DNA of 64,000 nt, taken from contig OY756967.1 in the NCBI GenBank assembly GCA_963580455.1, positions 4,982,501 through 5,046,500 on the forward strand, written 5' to 3'. Made by a program: the position numbers and the translations under genes. Below the pieces are notes generated by a model. The model did not search any database and was not told where the DNA came from. It was given only the letters and a program-made list of their open reading frames with translations. The DNA is from Euonymus europaeus (Eukaryota; Streptophyta; Magnoliopsida; Celastrales; Celastraceae). Of this stretch, positions 23,578-35,385 are shown piece by piece (position 1 is the stretch's first letter; every line of letters starts with the position of its first letter).

Positions 23578-24018
23578 CTAGCCTCGAGGAGGAGGGCTAA
23601 ATATGTAGCCAGTTTTTGGGTTTGTGTTGGCTCCTGGATCTGAATAGTCCATCACTTCCATGTTCTCTCTTGACATTCCTGCACTTTCCTGGTAACCAAA
23701 CAAACAATCACTCTTCCTTCTATGCCACAACAAAGTACCGAGAGAGAGAGAGAGAGGAAAAAACAACTTTGATTGAAAAGTTACCTCTAAGTTAGCAGTA
23801 GTGGAACTGAAATCTCCATCCTCAATAGAACTAACCATCAGTTTTCTATGTAATCCTGACAAAATTTGAAGTATGAATGCATTAGAAGCACACAAAAAGA
23901 ACCACGAGCAACAAAAAAAAACTGAAGTTATGACAAAAACTCTGTGAATACCATGTGAGGAAGACGAGACCAGAAGAGCTGCTACAAGAAGAAACCTGAG
24001 AAACCAAGAACCACCCAT
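23578..24018 (-). CDS. Small secreted peptide precursor with PSY-like DY motif, three exons
   Basis: Minus-strand exons 24018-23952, 23855-23785 and 23688-23578 join at CATG/GTATTC...GTCAG/GA and GAG/GTAAC...CCAG/GAA. Phases fit, giving 82 residues. Residues 1-22 are a signal peptide (WFLRFLLVAALLVSSSSH). A variable acidic/Ser middle follows, then the C-terminal DYSDPGANTNPKTGYIF and SPPPRG. Asp-Tyr followed by a DPxAN/P-rich segment is typical of tyrosine-sulfated peptide hormones of the PSY type (PSY1 has DYGDPSANPKHDP). The expected role is an extracellular signal processed from the precursor and perceived by a receptor kinase. TATATA sequence near 24100 could be the TATA box. The family is inferred from the motif. 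The unspliced 146-codon frame is misleading. Confidence 0.78.
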   Translation of the reverse strand: MGGSWFLRFLLVAALLVSSSSHGIHRVFVITSVFFCCSWFFLCASNAFILQILSGLHRKLMVSSIEDGDFSSTTANLEVTFQSKLFFPLSLSLGTLLWHRRKSDCLFGYQESAGMSRENMEVMDYSDPGANTNPKTGYIFSPPPRG

Positions 24019-25662
24019 CTTTTCTTGAACAGTTTTTTCTACAACTGCTACGTCCCAGATTTACGAGAGTCTTCTAGGAAACCGCCTTCAGCTGCAGATC
24101 CAATATATATCTATATATGTAAGCGTGCAATAATGCGCGAGTCCCTCAAAATGTGAGCCAAGTTTATCCTCAATTAATGTGAAATATTGAATATAAAGTG
24201 AGTTGCGTATTTATAATCAATTGTTATAGGTTTGGAGATAAAACGAGGATGATATTTTGTATGGATGCAGTTGCTTTTTATTTATTTCGTCACTTGAGGG
24301 GCCGTTTAATTATAGGGTTGCCAAAAAAAAAATCTGACAAAATTGATACTGAATCAATTGGTAAATTTTCTTAAAAGAAAAATTGCACATTTCCGCTAAA
24401 ACATGCCAAAATCAAAACATCGACTAAATAATTCGATTAAAATATGTAAGTGTTGACACATGTTTAATAATATATAATTGTCCGACTTTGAGGGGGTGTT
24501 TTCGAGATTACGCACATCTCTGCCCTTCAACAGCAAACACTGGGTTGTTGCTAAAAATCAGGGTTGCTCTGTTTCTTTTTGGGTTATTTGAAAGGGCTTT
24601 GAGTGATCTCAATGTGAAATAATCCAAATCCTGGCTGGGGTGCACTACCATTTTACAACAATAGCTTTTGTGACTATTTAAATAATTTAATTTTTTTATC
24701 ATAATTTAATTTAATATTTAATTCCTAAACTATAAACCAATTTAATTATAATATATTTATTTTTGGGGCAATTTTTTATTTTACTTTTAATTTCATGACT
24801 TGAAGTCATTACTGTTTATTGCTTTATGCAGTTGAAGGGTTTTAATTTTATTAATTGAAGCCATTCCTTCTCATATTTTTATAAAATATATGTTTATAAA
24901 CTAACTATTTTCCTAATTAAATTATGAATTTTTCAAAAAATTAATTTTCTTTTAAAAAAACGAAGCCTGAGTTTGACTTTCCTCTCAATTGAATTTTATA
25001 ATTTATCTAATTTTGGTGAATCGGGGATTGGCATGCTGGATGTGTTAATCATAAAACCTCTGTAAGCATTAGTTAATCATAAAAGCCACTATATATTCAC
25101 GCATGCTAATCAAATGTTCCCAAGGAACTTGATTAAGGCGTTGACTCTCTCTCTCTCTAATCAAATTAAGTTTGTATGCAAAAGTAAATGCTTAATCATT
25201 ATCCTCATCCGAGTTTTTGTCTCAAAAATTTAGGATCGACTATATGAGTCATGATAAAATCAATGTGAATTCACTTCCGCTATTCATTTGTATCTAGGAT
25301 AATAATTTCATTGACTCTTATTGAATAAATTTTTTTCTTACTACTTCAAATCGTGTTTTTTTAAGTCTTCATTTTTGTCTTCTATTCTTTCCTTTTCTAA
25401 TTCTCTCAATTCTATCCAACTTTACACCGTTATCTCCACGTTATATATCTCGCCTTGTGTACATTCAATAAATATTCACATATATACTACATTTTTTTTT
25501 TTTTGCGTATATTGCCTTATAACTAATGTATATATTTTTTACTTCAACCTTAAAACAATCATTCCATCACATAAAACCAAGTTTCTAAATATTTCACATT
25601 CATATGGGTTAATTCAATGCAAGCCTCTACAACATCTCCATGTGCTCCCTACTTGAAGCACA

Positions 25663-25699
<37 letters not shown>

Positions 25700-26259
25700 A
25701 GTACAACGTGAGGAGGGTCATGAGTACTAAACTAATAATTAGGTCTTCTTCCACCAACATATATATCAAAGCCAACTTGCATGCTTTTAGCTTGATGTCT
25801 AGCTATATATGCAATGCTGGGATTTTTTCATCCACTTAATTAAATAATTAATTAAATAATTAATTAAATAAATAAATTATGTAGTTTGAGACTTTTGGGC
25901 ATAGATGTACAGAATTTTGTATAGGATTTATTAATTACAAGACAACTTTAAATATATATTGGATCTCAGAGTCATCATGCACTATCTCAAGTCACGATGG
26001 CAAGCATATCCAGATTGACGGTCGCTATGTCTGTGCAAGTTTTGTTGGAGCAAAGCCCATTTTCTTGCAGTGACAGTCAAACTACATATATAATTGGGTA
26101 CATTGTGTTTTATCCTACTGTGAAAAAGTTGGTGAAAAATGAAGTTATTGGAGGACAAAGACAAAGTCGATCGATCATCTCATTTTGTTTTCGATTCACA
26201 TGTTCGCTTCAAAAAGGAGTAGATTTTATATCCTTGAACTACCTGCGAGTTAGTCAAAG
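24019..26259. other. Promoter of the peptide gene, then long AT-rich intergenic DNA
   Basis: ATATATAGATATATATTGG (minus strand, about 24100) fits a TATA box 80-100 bp above the peptide start codon. The remainder is AT-rich with a (TA)n run. ORFs at 25321-25656 and 25997-26266 show no protein character. Sequence just before 26260 may be the degraded 5' part of the LINE. Confidence 0.45.
25665..25697. repeat. (TA)n microsatellite
   Basis: About 16 TA units, uninterrupted. Confidence 0.9.
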
Positions 26260-26850
26260 GTGGTAGAGTCTTGTTGGACAGTAACAAGCCTTGGAAAATT
26301 GTTGAAAAAGGTTCAGTTCGAATTAGGTTCCATTACTTGGACTGAAATGAAAGTCATTTATGATGGCATTTGTCTGGCTAAGTCTTTAGGTTATAATCAT
26401 ATCCAGGTTGAATATGATTCTCTGGTTGCTATTAACATCTTATTGGCTAACTTTCATTGCCCTTGAAATGTGATCTATCTTAAGAGACAGATTGAAGAAA
26501 GCTGTGGAACGATTAACATTCAGTTCAGGCACATTTATATAGAAATAAACTGTTGTGCAGATTTTCTTGCGACCAATGCCTCCCAAGCCAAATACTCCAG
26601 GTATTTCTACATCTGGAATGATCTCCCAGCCCGAGTCAAAGGTCTGATTAAAGTTGATTGTATGGGGATTGCCTCAATGAGGCATATCCATGATTATTCT
26701 TCTTGACTGCTTGTTGTTTTGTTCTTGCTGTCTCTCATATTTATTTTCTTTTTGTTCAAGGGTTTCGGACTAGTCCCCCCTTTGTGAGCCCCCGGAGAGG
26801 GCTATTCTTCTCCTCTTTATGATATAAAATCTCTTATTTAAAAAAAAAAA
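26260..26850 (+). pseudogene. LINE 3' end: RNase H-like domain, 3' UTR and poly(A)
   Basis: The frame from about 26330 reads WTEMKVIYDGICLAKSLGYN, then IQVEYDSLVAINILLA, a plant LINE/non-LTR RNase H domain. TGA at 26464-26466 interrupts it (TGG expected). The same frame resumes at once with VIYLKRQIEES and INIQFRHIYIEINCCADFLA to the stop near 26706. A GC-richer 3' UTR (CTAGTCCCCCCTTTGTGAGC region) follows and ends in A10 at 26840-26850. The copy is 5'-truncated, as usual for LINEs, and inactive. Confidence 0.82.
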
Positions 26851-28589
26851 TTAGGTTGCATGGAGGAGCTGTTACAACTTTGGAGAGTGTTTGTCATGTT
26901 TAGCTTTAAAGGAGAATCTTTGTTGGGTTTATACCAATAGTATTGCAATTGTGTGATGTGTTACGGTTGAACTTTTTTGAATAAATATGCATGTTGTTTA
27001 TACCATACAGGTCTTTGTAGAGATAATGATGAGTTTTATCCTAAGGTTTTTTGCTAGACTTAAAACTCTTAGAGATATTCCTAACTAGAACCCTAAGACT
27101 TAATAACATAACTTTGATTAAATCTTTCATGCTTAATCGGATAGATTTATCTATTAAGAGAGTTTATCCTTTCTCTCTTTATCGTGCTTATCTCATATTC
27201 TTAAAAGGTAATATCAAATATCATATGTGTTTGTTTTTAAATAGAACTCATAGTGCGATTTTGTTTAGTTGATGTAACCTCCAGGTCGGCTCAAAATGTT
27301 AACTCTAATTTGTTTTAGTTGCATGCAGTAACTTTCATGCAAACTTCTGGTGGGCTCTAGAGGCTACCTCACAGCCAAATCTGATTTTGCAGTAGTTTGT
27401 GTTTTAATGAAATTCTATTTTTTATTTATTTGGAACACGATTTTATTAAGATAAAATTGTTCTGGCTTTTGTGTTACACGAGATAACTTGATGTAGAGCA
27501 AGTGGCAGCAGTGTTTATGGACAAGCTGAAGGGTTTATGCAAGAAAATAGCCTGGAAGAATGCATCTCGGAGGTCTAAGGAGGCAGTGGACTTCGTGAGT
27601 TCATAACTTTCAGCTAGGTTGAAGTTACGGGGGCTATAATATGTTTTTGAAAAGGGAATTTCGTGCTCTACAGATTTTCTGGAACTTTGTCCTCGTATCA
27701 TCTTGTCCTGGATCTTAATTAATTTGTTTTCCTTAGTTATGCAGTCTTTCTATTTTGTTGCGCGTTAATTGATTCGTTTCTTATTTTGTTTTGGGTTTTT
27801 TGTTCTATTTCGGCTAGGATTTGGTATGTAGTATAAATAAAATTTCATATCTATGTGGGAGGGACTTTTTGATTATTATTTTAAATAATACGGCTATTGT
27901 TTCGTTTCCCTATCGGATCTTCTTTGTTTTCCTAAGTTATCATATTACTTCCGTTTCGTCATAACTCTCTTGTTATTGTTTTTTATATGGACTCCGTGTG
28001 GGTTAATTGTTGGATAAGATTGATCAAAAATAGAGTTAATGATAGACAGAGGCAAAGTTGATCGATCTACGCATCTAGTAGATCGATCAACTAGGGATGG
28101 GCAAACTCGATCGATCAACTCGTCCAATCGATTGATCGAATTCAGACAGGCACGTGCAAGATTTCTGGAATCATGATTTTATAGGAGCTTTAGTACCTTT
28201 TGTGTGCAGTGAAATCATTAATTTTAATCTGTGAGGCTGACATCCGTATCAATCAAAAAGCATTAGTTGGGCGCGGGGTGGGTGGTCGGTCAAAACCTTT
28301 TCTATTCTGTGTACCTGTTTCATTACTTTCTTTCCTACATTTATATTTATAAAATTATTTTGATAAAAACAGTGGCATGTATATAATATATTTGAACATC
28401 ACTTTGGTACGTAGGGAGAGTACCAACAATAATTTTTTTATACAAAATGTTTTAAGCACCAACGAGTTTTTATTATTTACAACTGTGAAGAATTTATTAA
28501 TACATATTCAAGATTTAAATAAAAAACAACACAACAAATAATATTATTCACTGTATATCTATTGCCTTTATGATTTCACCAAATTCATT
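26851..28589. other. Intergenic DNA, no gene recognised
   Basis: AT-rich. 28040-28140 is rich in GATCGATC palindromes. Short ORFs (27051-27272, 27474-27701) match nothing known to me. Confidence 0.4.
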
Positions 28590-29404
28590 AAGAAGCTCCA
28601 CGATAATGTTATCAAGATTGATTAGCACAGTCTGCTCGAGCAAAAGATAACTTTCATTTTGTCATAGACATTTTATAAATGATAAAGATTCGCGAACCTC
28701 TCCGAACTCCATTCATAATTTTTGCCAAACAAGAATTGAGAGGAGTTTGTTACGAACCCCTATACCTCCCAATCCCCCGAGCTGTCAATTTATAAAATGT
28801 TAAACAAGGCCTTAAAGTTCACCTGTGCCAAGTTTCCAAAAATTGACAACTTATCGTTCCGTTCAATCATCGTAATTCATATATACAATGCATATTTTCA
28901 TACTTTTGAAAGATGTTTTCAGATTTTAAACGTACGTCTGCTCCTTTAAAATGAAATGTGATTCCGGGAAAGTTAAATGCAGCGAATTGCTGTTCGTAGC
29001 AAAGCAGGTTCAAGATTCTTCCCTCAGGTGGATCAACACTGAAGTAATACCAATCACCTCTTCGACATGTTTTACAAGATCGTCATATATGCTTGAATGA
29101 AAAAATGTCATAGTTTTTCCAGAATCTATAATAATTTTAACTAGATCTATTGGAGTGTTTCTTTCCTTATTTTCGACCGAAAACATTCAAGGATTAACAA
29201 AGTAGAAGGAAGAATCATCGTCTAACATGAGCGGAGTCGAAACTACTTCGTTTCTAAATATTGTTGCTGCATGTCCGAGTATAAGTTTACTTCTTGTTTC
29301 AGTTGTACTTGGAAGTAAACAATAGGAAAACATATTTTGAATATAATTTTTCAGCTGGAAAATAAGAGAGAGTTCCCCAATTCCAAGACCAACCATACCT
29401 TGTC

Positions 29405-30316
29405 CTTGTTTGGTAGTGCTGTGAGGTGATGTGTGGTGCTGCAAGATATAAAATTGTGGTGCTGTGAGGTGAGTTTGAAAGCAGTTTGGCGTTTAACATC
29501 TCATTTTTAAAACTGCGGTGAGTTGAGTTTCAATGCAGTTTTGTTTTTTGATGTTGTAATTTACAAATTAATTTAAATATCAACTACATTAACCTTAATA
29601 ATTAATTACATATTTTAATAAGTATGTGAAAATTAATAAATCACCAAATCAGATGGAATTTTGAGAAGTTCATCGTATCATTCAATTGCAATGCCATTAA
29701 GTCACCTAAATTCACATGCTCCATCTATGCTGTGATTTTTACATACTAGTTGCTGCGTCTCAAACTAGTCTACAATCTTCCAAACTTTCCTATGATTCTA
29801 TCAATTTTTCTGGTAACAAATAAAGGCAAGCATAAAGCACTGTTTTTCAAAATATTCAACCACACAGCCAATTTCGATCAGAGTATAAAATCCCGTGATG
29901 AGATCAAACGAATCAGGAAGTGTATTTTTCTAGGCGTCTGCGTGTGTGTTAGATAGAGAAAGTTCAAAGGTTATGGAATGTACCTGGACCTGCGGTTCGC
30001 ACACAGAGAGAGGCAAAGAGCGGTAGAATGCGATGGACCTGAACTTGAGCTAGAACAAGCAAAAAGAAAGGGTTGAGCGGAGCTACGACGCGAGGCAGAA
30101 GAAGGTCTTTGGGGGGACGGGCATGTCATTTCCATCTCCTTCGTACTTGTATGCTTATTTCGTGTTTTGTCTTTTGCATTCATAAAAAACGCGTACTTTT
30201 TAATTAGCGTTGCGACGCCGTTCCAGCTTTACAACCAAACGGCTTGGGCCCACGTTTTCTTGGGTTATGTTTAACACAACTTTAAACGTGGGCCATCAAC
30301 GTATTGCCAAACACAC
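29405..30316. mobile_element. Non-autonomous hAT-like insertion in the protease pseudogene
   Basis: Left terminus CTTGTTTGGTAGTGCTGTGA; right terminus, read inwards on the other strand, GTGTGTTTGGCAATACGTTG. These are imperfect inverted repeats. It is flanked by ACCTTGTC (29397-29404) and ACCTTGTA (30317-30324), an 8-bp target duplication with one difference at the edge. Protease homology is continuous across the duplication. The interior has no transposase; a GC-richer segment at 29960-30190 differs from the AT-rich ends. Confidence 0.8.
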
Positions 30317-30453
30317 ACCTTGTACGCGTTTTGCGTACCGACCGTCAATTGAGTTGCTACAACCAATTACCAAACACCATAGGGATTGTATGATTTATAT
30401 TAGTAGTGGATTTTATTTGAAAATCTTCGTTGCTTAGGATCTCCGATGTCTTT

Positions 30454-30843
30454 GGGTGCGTTTGTTTCACATTTCGCACAGTTTAACGCTGTGGAGTTCA
30501 CATAAAATGTTGTGCCAACTAAACGCTACATTTTGTTGACAACCTAAAGCTGTACAAAATGAAATGTTATTATCCCATAGTTTTTCAGAGTTTAAAGTTA
30601 TGAGACTCACAGTATTTTACAACCACATTATATAATTGTCCTTCCGTATTTTAAATTTTTTAATTACTTGTTATTGTAATACTTTTTTTTTAATTTTATC
30701 TACAAAATTAATCTAACAGAAAAATAAACCAAACACTCCACAACACTTTATACAGCTTTTTACGCAATTTTTTTTTATAGCTTTAAGCACAATTTTTTTG
30801 ATAGTTTAAAACTATAAAATGTAATTGTGAAATAAACGGACCC
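30454..30843. mobile_element. MITE in the protease pseudogene, about 390 bp
   Basis: Left end GGGTGCGTTTGTTTCACATT; right end, inverted, GGGTCCGTTTATTTCACAAT. The interior is AT-rich with AACGCT/AGCGTT pairs and has no ORF. Protease homology stops at GDKTKG on one side and resumes with SEILSNEDF on the other. A clean target duplication is not seen. Confidence 0.72.
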
Positions 30844-31139
30844 TTTTGTCTTGTCTCCATAAAAGTAAGAAAATTCACACGTTCCATTGTCTGAGTGTTC
30901 CTTGTGTCGTAGAGCCTCACAAGAGTCTATGCCATAGGAAACTTCAATGTATGTGGAAGATCTTGTCGGTTTATATATTGGTTCTTCTATTCCAGAACCT
31001 TTTAGAAGAGTTGTGCATTTTACCCATATAATGAAGACTAGAGATTGGAGTTGAAGGTTGTCCAAAATTATTTTCTTGTTAAATGAAAATTGACTTCAAA
31101 ATGATCATGTTAGACATGATATATTGAATGCAAAATAAC

Positions 31140-31880
31140 AGAAATGTGGGAATCCCACATTCAAGAATTGTGTTGTGTGACTTGAGTTTATAAACTCAAG
31201 TGTTGGATATAAGACTTGAGCCCAAGGGCACCCAAGCTTTTGTTAGGGAGAGAGGCTTTACATCATCGACTTAGACTCACTAAAACACACACGTGCGCAT
31301 CGCCCCGTCCCACCCCGCCGGTGCCAGAGCCGGGCTCAGGCTGACGTAGCCCATTTGTATTTAATATTTTGCACTAACCCACCACCCTAGTTCGTTGAAT
31401 GTGGACATGAGGCTTATTCAAAATTCAAAATATATATTACAGTATTAATTCAAATATGTTCGTTCCAGTTTTAAATTCGGTTTGATACTGGATTTATTTA
31501 TGTATCCCTACTTTTTAGGGATCCGTTTTTCCTAAGTTTTACTATAAATAGTAGACCAATGGTATGAGGAGTTCGACCAAATTTCCAAAGCTTCTTTGTT
31601 GAAACTTTTCCTCCATATTTCTTTCCTTTCCACAAAATTGAGAGTGTTGTTCATATTGTTGTTCGAACAAGTATGTTGGTGGGGTGTGTCACTAATCTAC
31701 AGTTCAGAAGTGTTGTATCTTGGGAGCTTCATTGCTCGGAGGCAGAGACATCAGTTGCTAGGCAATTTAATCTTAAAGAGATTTGCTGTTGCGTACCTCA
31801 CTTCTCTCATTTTCACACCGATCTGGGTTATTTGGTAACATCGGTTGTTCTCTTTGAATACTAATTATATGTCTACTGGT
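31140..31880 (+). mobile_element. LTR-like sequence (tentative)
   Basis: Contains a TATAAATAGTAG box (31541-31552) followed about 30-60 bp on by sequence typical of a retroelement R/U5 region, and upstream an inverted-repeat-like GACTTGAGTTTATAAACTC tract. A GC-rich patch lies at 31290-31350. Exact ends and TSD were not found. Small ORFs at 31596-31864 are not supported as genes. Confidence 0.35.
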
Positions 31881-31901
31881 TTCATATGTTATCAATTAGT
31901 T

Positions 31902-31904
<3 letters not shown>

Positions 31905-31957
<53 letters not shown>
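31905..31957. repeat. (TA)n microsatellite
   Basis: About 26 uninterrupted TA units. Confidence 0.95.
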
Positions 31958-31958
<1 letters not shown>

Positions 31959-32579
31959 TTCTTTGTTGTTAATCTGCGCTTCTTATATGTTATCTATAAT
32001 TTTCAACACTATTAACTTATGATACATATTTTAAAAAAATGGAAAATAATTAAATATTTTATTAAAAGTTTCTTGTTTAATAGCATTGGCTCCTCACATA
32101 TATAGCTTACCAAGTGTACAAAAGGTAATGGAACAATGCTTTCTTTTTCTTGTTCTAATCGAAGATTGCCAGAATAAAATTTATGGTTCATCGATTACTC
32201 CATGGTTTTGTGCAAGCTGTAATTATTCGGTTATATTCTAAAAATACTAAAATTGACAATCACCTCAAACATTTCGAGTTTGTAATTGGTTACCAATGTG
32301 ATCTATGCAATTAATTTTTGTGTCATGACGCTCATGAGATATTAATACATGTACTAATAAGACAAAAAATTTAAACATGTTTTTTATTGATCAAATTCCC
32401 CTTAAATTCTCATATGAATCCGCAAATTTTCTTCTCCAATATTTTTCTCCCTCACACACCATGACATCGTAAGATTTTGATTTCTTTTTTAAAACGAAAC
32501 ATCAAAATAATTTATCTCTCAAAATATATGATAGATTTTGAAAAAAATACACATATTCAGAATCAACGTAGAAAGATCT

Positions 32580-33720
32580 TTCAAACATGATCTATGCGTA
32601 GATTTGGGAGTAAAATATCGAGTTCGGCTTGATGTACCTCAATTTGATCGAGGAATTCGATATTATAGTCAAGCAGAAGTCTACTTTCATAGGGACAAGG
32701 AGTTCTTACCTTGATCAAAGTCTCAGACAAATTCCTCTCCTCAACCAAAACTCTCCTCAAAGAAGAAGTATACTCCAATATGAAATTGGACTACTCTAGT
32801 AGTATAAAAAGCGGACTTCACCAGGTATGAATTCACGCACAATTTACATACTTTCTTCAAGTATTAGAGAGCCCCAACTTACAGTTTTCGGTGCAGTTTT
32901 TCCTTACTGTTCTAATTTACGCATCAAAGGGTCAATCTTCAGGAACAATTCTGAAGTTGGCTTTCTAGTTTACATTTGCACATACAGTGGGATTACTCTA
33001 GCCCAACAGTTGAAGGAACTAGTTTGGCTATACCTAATACACCAGTGAATTGAGGAGTAATTTGACATCATCTTATTGGCGCCATTTATGGGATCGTTAT
33101 CTTCTCAAACTTAATCATGATTCAAACTAGGAATGCCTAAGAAGAAGAGAGTCAGGTTGGCGAATGGGAACCTCTATGGCTCTATCCTAGGGAGCAATCT
33201 GACTAATCCTCCAGCACCTCTATCAAAGCAGTGCATTGACCTGACATAAATGGAACAGATTGCACACCTAACTCACCAGATGCACACATTTTCCTAAAGG
33301 CTGGAGCGAATCCAGATGTCAGTGCAAATGGATGCCACCCTCCTTGCAGCTAAAAACTATAGGGCTGGCGGTCATCACTCTCATTCTAGAGAATCTAGCC
33401 ACGAAACTGAGATAGGGCGTTTGCTAAACATTGTTAGAAAACTCAACTTGCCTACACTGATGAAGGGGAGGGCTAAGATATTAAAATGATCATAGACCGA
33501 AGAATTTTGGTTTTACAATAGAGACCCTTCTTGGACAATGTAGTGTGGAACAGGACCCTAATGCCACTGGCACCTAAGATACATAATGCCCCAATGCCAA
33601 GGAATTTTAAAGTCTTATCTATTGAGAAATGTGAGGGAAATGGAGACCCTTTCGATCACATCATCGACTTTAGAACGCTGATGGAGTTTCATGAGGCCTC
33701 TAAGGAAGCATGATGCATGG
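32580..33720 (+). mobile_element. Ty3/gypsy retrotransposon relic: LTR end and gag start
   Basis: TATAAAAAGCGGACTTCACC at about 32800 looks like an LTR promoter. TTATTGGCGCCATTTATGGG near 33077 is the LTR/primer-binding-site junction usual for this group. A broken gag follows: residues such as KIHNAPMPRNFKVLSIEKCE and GDPFDHIIDFRTLMEFHEAS (33570-33708) fit the start of the Retrotrans_gag domain. The frame has several stops upstream (near 33250, 33295 and 33487) and no pol follows. An inactive fragment. Confidence 0.7.
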
Positions 33721-33974
33721 AAACTGTCTAGACATATAATACTCTAGAAACTGTTGATTTTGGCTCGGTATTTGGACAGGTTGGGGCTTGGGGAGCCTTT
33801 CCAGATAGGTTATCCCATGTCCGGTTTTCGGGTGTAGATGAAGGAACCTATCTGGATAGATCATGTATGCTATCTAGACAGGCCATATTGATCGTCCGAA
33901 TATGTGGCTCGTTGGTTCCATTTTATTCCTTCTTTGAGCTTGAGCTATCCGAAAAGGCTATGTATATATGTTGT

Positions 33975-34640
33975 GCAGACATATTTGTCTTTGGTTTTAA
34001 CTTAACATTCTGATTTGATGCTTCAAGTCTCAAAAATGATCATTTTACCCTTATTTCCTGTAAGACCAATGGAAAATGCCTATGAGTGATAAACAATACT
34101 TAATTAAACACACATACACACACACTAACTATGTTCTAAAACACCCTAATCAAATGACATATGTACCTCAATTTAGAGGTACAATCACCCCCTCCCCTAC
34201 CACTCTTGTAGGAATCACTATTGCGCGCAATTAGTATATGCAACAAGTCTATAAATCCTTAGGTTATTCAAGTGGACGAGATGTAGTCATGTGAGGATTT
34301 CTCAAAGCCATATCCACACACACTTTGTAAGGGATCCACATTTACTTTAATGTCCAATTAAAAATTCTTGAGTTCAAATTACAGGATCTAAAGGTAATCT
34401 CCCTAATTTTTTGCTCCTCAACTTAAGCAAGAGCCTACCATAACCAATGTCGATCCCCTTACAAAAATCAGGAATGTTTTATACTAAGAAAAAAATATAA
34501 GAGCGATCAAATTAACAAGTCTCCTTTGAAATATTCACACAAGAACAATTTCATTACGAACCCTTTTAGTGTTTCAATCTCAACCACTTGTTGTAAACAT
34601 AAACACCAAGTGATTGTGGTGGGTAAATGACCCACTTATT
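33975..34640. repeat. Direct repeat copy 1 flanking the protease-like gene
   Basis: Clearly the same sequence as 38895-40110, for example TTTGTCTTTGGTTTTAACTT, TCATTTTACCCTTATTTCCT and GTAGTCATGTGAGGATTTCT in the same order. The second copy is longer because a MITE interrupts it. Non-coding. Confidence 0.8.
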
Positions 34641-35149
34641 TTAGTGAAATAATTAGAGTTTATGAAGAATAATATAGGTTAAACATAGATTTTTGAAAGA
34701 AAATTATGGCATTCATCAATACACTTTATTACCTTTGAATTGAACTCATCACTAGGTAAAATTGGGTTGTGATGTGGTTAAGGGACAGGGTAGGTCATTT
34801 TGAATCTATGTAACATGTCACAAAATTAAGTTATTTATTTTTGTCATTTTTCTCACTTTGAATACTCTGGACTAGCTTATTCCGTTTTCTTCTCTTCTTC
34901 TTCTCTTTCTTTTTTCTCGAAAAGTTAGAATCTTTGCATAACTTTCATTTTTATCATTTAGAACTTCGACTTAATTAATCTTTTGACAAGAACAGAGGGA
35001 CTTAACTCACTCAATTCGCTTTTTCAAGAAACAAATGACTTTTAGGTTTTGGGTTGTGGGATGCTGTCCGGACACGTTAGACTCTGGTCTGGTTTCTTCG
35101 ACTGATTAAAGGGGCCCCGGACATTGATAGGATTAATGGTTGGCATAAC
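34641..35149. other. Intergenic DNA
   Basis: AT-rich; a short CTTTGAATACTC... segment near 34855 is also found near 40185, so the repeat homology may extend patchily. No gene. Confidence 0.35.
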
Positions 35150-35385
35150 AATATTTACTGGACTTGGCAGCATTTGTATTTCCTTATTTTCAATTGTAAC
35201 ACTTTCAATTCTAACAAAGTATAAGTTAAAATCATCGTTTAACATATGTTGAGTCGAAATTACTTCATTTCTAGATATTATTGTTTATTATTTGAGTATA
35301 ATTTCAGCTCTACTGAGAAACAAATAGTAGGATAACTTATTTTGAATATAAATTTTCAATGGAAAAATAAAAGGCTAACCATACT
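35150..35385 (-). pseudogene. Short aspartic protease relic
   Basis: Minus-strand words correspond to the middle of the neighbouring protease-like gene in the same order but with stops and small deletions: ENYIQNKFSYCLL, then TISGDEVVSTP (here in broken frames), then MLNDDFNLYFVRIESVTIEN. Homology ends near 35150. It is a third member of the local protease cluster, mostly deleted. Confidence 0.7.

Larger units (their letters stand above)
28590..31065 (-). pseudogene. Aspartic protease (CDR1/nepenthesin-like) pseudogene split by two insertions
   Basis: Minus strand. The N-terminal part 31065-30844 reads IIWVKCTTL, EEPIYKPTRSSTY and CEFSYFYGDKTKG. After the MITE (30843-30454) homology resumes with SEILSNEDFQIKSTT at 30445-30390 and a segment with two stops. 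After a second insertion (30316-29405) it resumes with QGMVGLGIGELS at about 29400. The C-terminal half follows (SYCLLPST, IDSGKTMTFFHSSIYDDL near 29090-29130, NIFQKYENM near 28900). About 140 unrelated bases at 28670-28810 interrupt the last part. The first DTGS motif is missing and the second is DSGK. It is clearly homologous to the open copy at 35925-37211. Confidence 0.88.
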
